A stretch of DNA of 17,063 nt from Spirochaetaceae bacterium (GTDB lineage: Bacteria > Spirochaetota > Spirochaetia > UBA9216). Positions 15,816-17,063 of the stretch are shown piece by piece. The translations under genes and the position numbers were made by a program. The stretch spans positions 1 through 17,063 of the forward strand of contig JAQQAK010000187.1 in NCBI GenBank assembly GCA_028527945.1, written 5' to 3'. The notes beneath the pieces are model-generated. The model ran no database searches and was not told where the DNA came from. It worked only from the letters and a program-made list of their open reading frames with translations. Numbering within the stretch: position 1 is the stretch's first letter; the number at the start of each line of letters is the position of its first letter.

Positions 15816-16212
15816 AAATAATCAAGCCTCTTTCAAGAGCCATATAATGGAAAGGAGCCACATGTGAGGCGATTACAACCAAATATTTTATTCCCCATGA
15901 ATGAATATTTTTAAATACTTCAAACATTACTTTCCTGAGTAGTTTAGGTTCAATATAAATACATCCAGGAAATCCATTCATACTACCTGCAGCAAGTGAA
16001 AAAAATGGTAACGATAAAAAATGATAATCAGGATATTCATCACACAAATTTTCAATAGCTTTCTTCTGCCAATATTCACCAAGTTGAATATCAACTCCTA
16101 CAGGTAAATGTATTCCATGCTCCTCTACTGGAGCAACAGTCATGAATAAAATAGTTTTGTCTTTAGGAAGCAAATCGATATCTTCCCAGCTTAAATCAAG
16201 AATACTTTTCAT
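15814..16212 (-). pseudogene. Creatininase-family amidohydrolase, apparently C-terminally truncated
   Basis: The 132-residue product matches the first half of creatininase-like enzymes, which are normally about 230-260 residues. The metal-site motif PVEEHGIHLPVGVD (residues 28-41) offers Glu30, His32 and Asp41, matching the usual E-x-H-G-x-H-L-P-x-x-x-D. The later SHVAP (His117) stands where most members have a GHGGN or GHYEN motif, so one normal metal ligand region looks degenerate. The reading frame then ends within the fold (ALERGLII, TAA at 15814-15816), and no continuation exists in the 81-nt gap before the GNAT gene. It overlaps the MerR gene stop by 4 bases (ATGA), so the two are translationally coupled. 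It could be a decaying gene or a short family variant; I favour decay. Confidence 0.55.
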
Positions 16213-17012
16213 TTTGAAGGCTCCTCAACTGGAGCGGAAATAATAATTTTCATCTTTCGAGGATCTATAAATCTCTTTTCTGAGATAAATGTCTCTTCAA
16301 AGGGGCCGCTTATAACTAACTCACTCTCCTCGATAAAAGAATAAAGCATTGCGTAGGAAGAACTTAAGGTTGCCATAGGCCCGTGATGAACAATCTCGCA
16401 ATATCTTTGCCTGGGACTTTCTTTCAAAGTCTGTATAGTACAATTTTTATTTGGTTTTACAGGAATATAGATTTCCATATCAATTGAATCTTCAGCAAAA
16501 TCCTTATCTGTATGCCAAATTATTGTATGGGACCCAACAACTGATAAGTTATTTTTTACAGCACTCTCAAAAAGTTCACTAATTATTTCTCCAATCATGC
16601 TATGATTTCCTACCTTCCGAATGCTCAATATGTTCTTTGCCTCACGAAAATAATCTTTAACAGATTCCTTATTAGTCTCATCCAGAGAATTAATGATATT
16701 CTTTAAAACAGATTGACTTTGACGTATTTCAGTTTCTTTCTGTTTCAGGTAATCATTCTGAGACATTAATATTTGTTTCAGATCTTTTGTATTATGGGGC
16801 TGATAAATGATTTCTTTTATTCGCTCCAAAGACATTTCACAACTTCGATATATTAATACCTGTTGCACGGTCATTAACGAATTATCATCATAGTACCGAT
16901 AATTATTCTCAAAATCGATTTGAGCTGGTTTTAGTAAATCAATTTCATCATAATAGCGTAATGTTTTTTTAGGAATTTTCGTCATAATAGAAAACTGACC
17001 AATGGTATACAT
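16209..17012 (-). CDS. MerR-family regulator with GyrI-like effector-binding domain
   Basis: The N-terminal MerR domain has MYTIGQFSIMTKIPKKTLRY (HTH and the RYYDEIDLL motif, residues about 1-28), the NYRYYDD wing and YRSCEMSLERIKEII. A long helix follows (about 85-115; LKQKETEIRQSQSVLKNII in part) that forms the dimer coiled coil. The C-terminal 150 residues resemble the GyrI/AraC effector domain of BmrR-type regulators, which binds small hydrophobic or cationic ligands (IYIPVKP strand, YCEIVHHGPMATL). I chose the ATG at 17012 (267 residues), because AGGAGG lies 6 nt before it (17019-17024); an upstream GTG at 17018 lies inside that ribosome binding site. Such proteins usually activate their own and a neighbouring promoter. 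It overlaps the creatininase-like gene by 4 bases. Confidence 0.9.
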   Translation of the reverse strand: MYTIGQFSIMTKIPKKTLRYYDEIDLLKPAQIDFENNYRYYDDNSLMTVQQVLIYRSCEMSLERIKEIIYQPHNTKDLKQILMSQNDYLKQKETEIRQSQSVLKNIINSLDETNKESVKDYFREAKNILSIRKVGNHSMIGEIISELFESAVKNNLSVVGSHTIIWHTDKDFAEDSIDMEIYIPVKPNKNCTIQTLKESPRQRYCEIVHHGPMATLSSSYAMLYSFIEESELVISGPFEETFISEKRFIDPRKMKIIISAPVEEPSK

Positions 17013-17052
17013 AGACACCCTCCTTTGTTCTTATGATAAAAAAGTACAGGTT

Positions 17053-17063
17053 CCAGTTGCTGG
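17053..17063. promoter_or_regulatory. Candidate half or core of a MerR-type operator at the window edge
   Basis: CCAG-TTG-CTGG is a perfect short dyad at the right edge, flanked on the left by CAGGTT. If continued symmetrically beyond the window it would form an AACCTG-containing dyad of the kind found between the -35 and -10 of MerR-activated promoters. A -10-like TATCAT is at 17033-17038 (minus). The sequence ends before the second half can be seen. Confidence 0.3.

Noticed and set aside
15825..15836. Another copy of AGCCTCTTTCAA, matching the hairpin arm at 2922
   Set aside because: There is no complementary right arm at a sensible distance, and the bases encode the end of the creatininase-like protein (ALERG), which fits that family's sequence, so the match is probably chance.

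Overview
The window looks like an AT-rich spirochaete chromosome, close to Treponema or another Spirochaetales member. The main reasons are a very long coiled-coil protein of the spirochaete-specific 'SpiroCoCo' type at the left edge, together with a TonB/ExbB/ExbD set, exported TPR and beta-barrel-like proteins, and a PTS enzyme I in a small-genome style of tight gene packing. Species-level placement cannot be made from sequence reading alone. Every convincing gene lies on the minus strand, so the locus is transcribed from high to low coordinates. There is no tRNA, rRNA, CRISPR array or insertion sequence that I can support, and no gene-free stretch longer than about 200 bases.

Read in the direction of transcription (right to left), the window has four blocks. 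(1) 17012-15316 is a small accessory block: a MerR-type regulator with a GyrI-like effector domain, a creatininase-family gene that overlaps it by 4 bases and appears to lack its C-terminal half, and a GNAT acetyltransferase. (2) 15195-10480 is a housekeeping block: PTS enzyme I (ptsI), the ribosome-assembly GTPase Der (start inside ptsI), a short MerR-like HTH protein, and an exported protein with an NlpC/P60-like Cys motif. (3) 10395-2967 is an envelope block: an exported 959-residue TPR protein, a translationally coupled beta-strand-rich putative outer-membrane protein, then exbB-exbD-tonB and a HAD phosphatase. (4) 2773-1 is the coiled-coil protein, which runs off the left edge.

The envelope block is the most interesting part functionally. 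A complete proton-driven ExbB/ExbD/TonB motor lies next to an exported TPR scaffold and a barrel-like protein, but there is no recognisable TonB-dependent receptor (no plug domain) in the window. The exbB transcript appears to begin at, or be controlled by, a perfect 15-bp inverted repeat just downstream of a TATAAT element. A related hairpin, with a compensatory base-pair change, sits after the HAD gene.

The coiled-coil gene carries an exact 51-residue (153-nt) tandem periodicity marked by a Trp codon in five successive units. Its start codon is preceded by a run of seven G rather than a normal ribosome binding site. These signals and the truncated creatininase gene are the main items for a second look.
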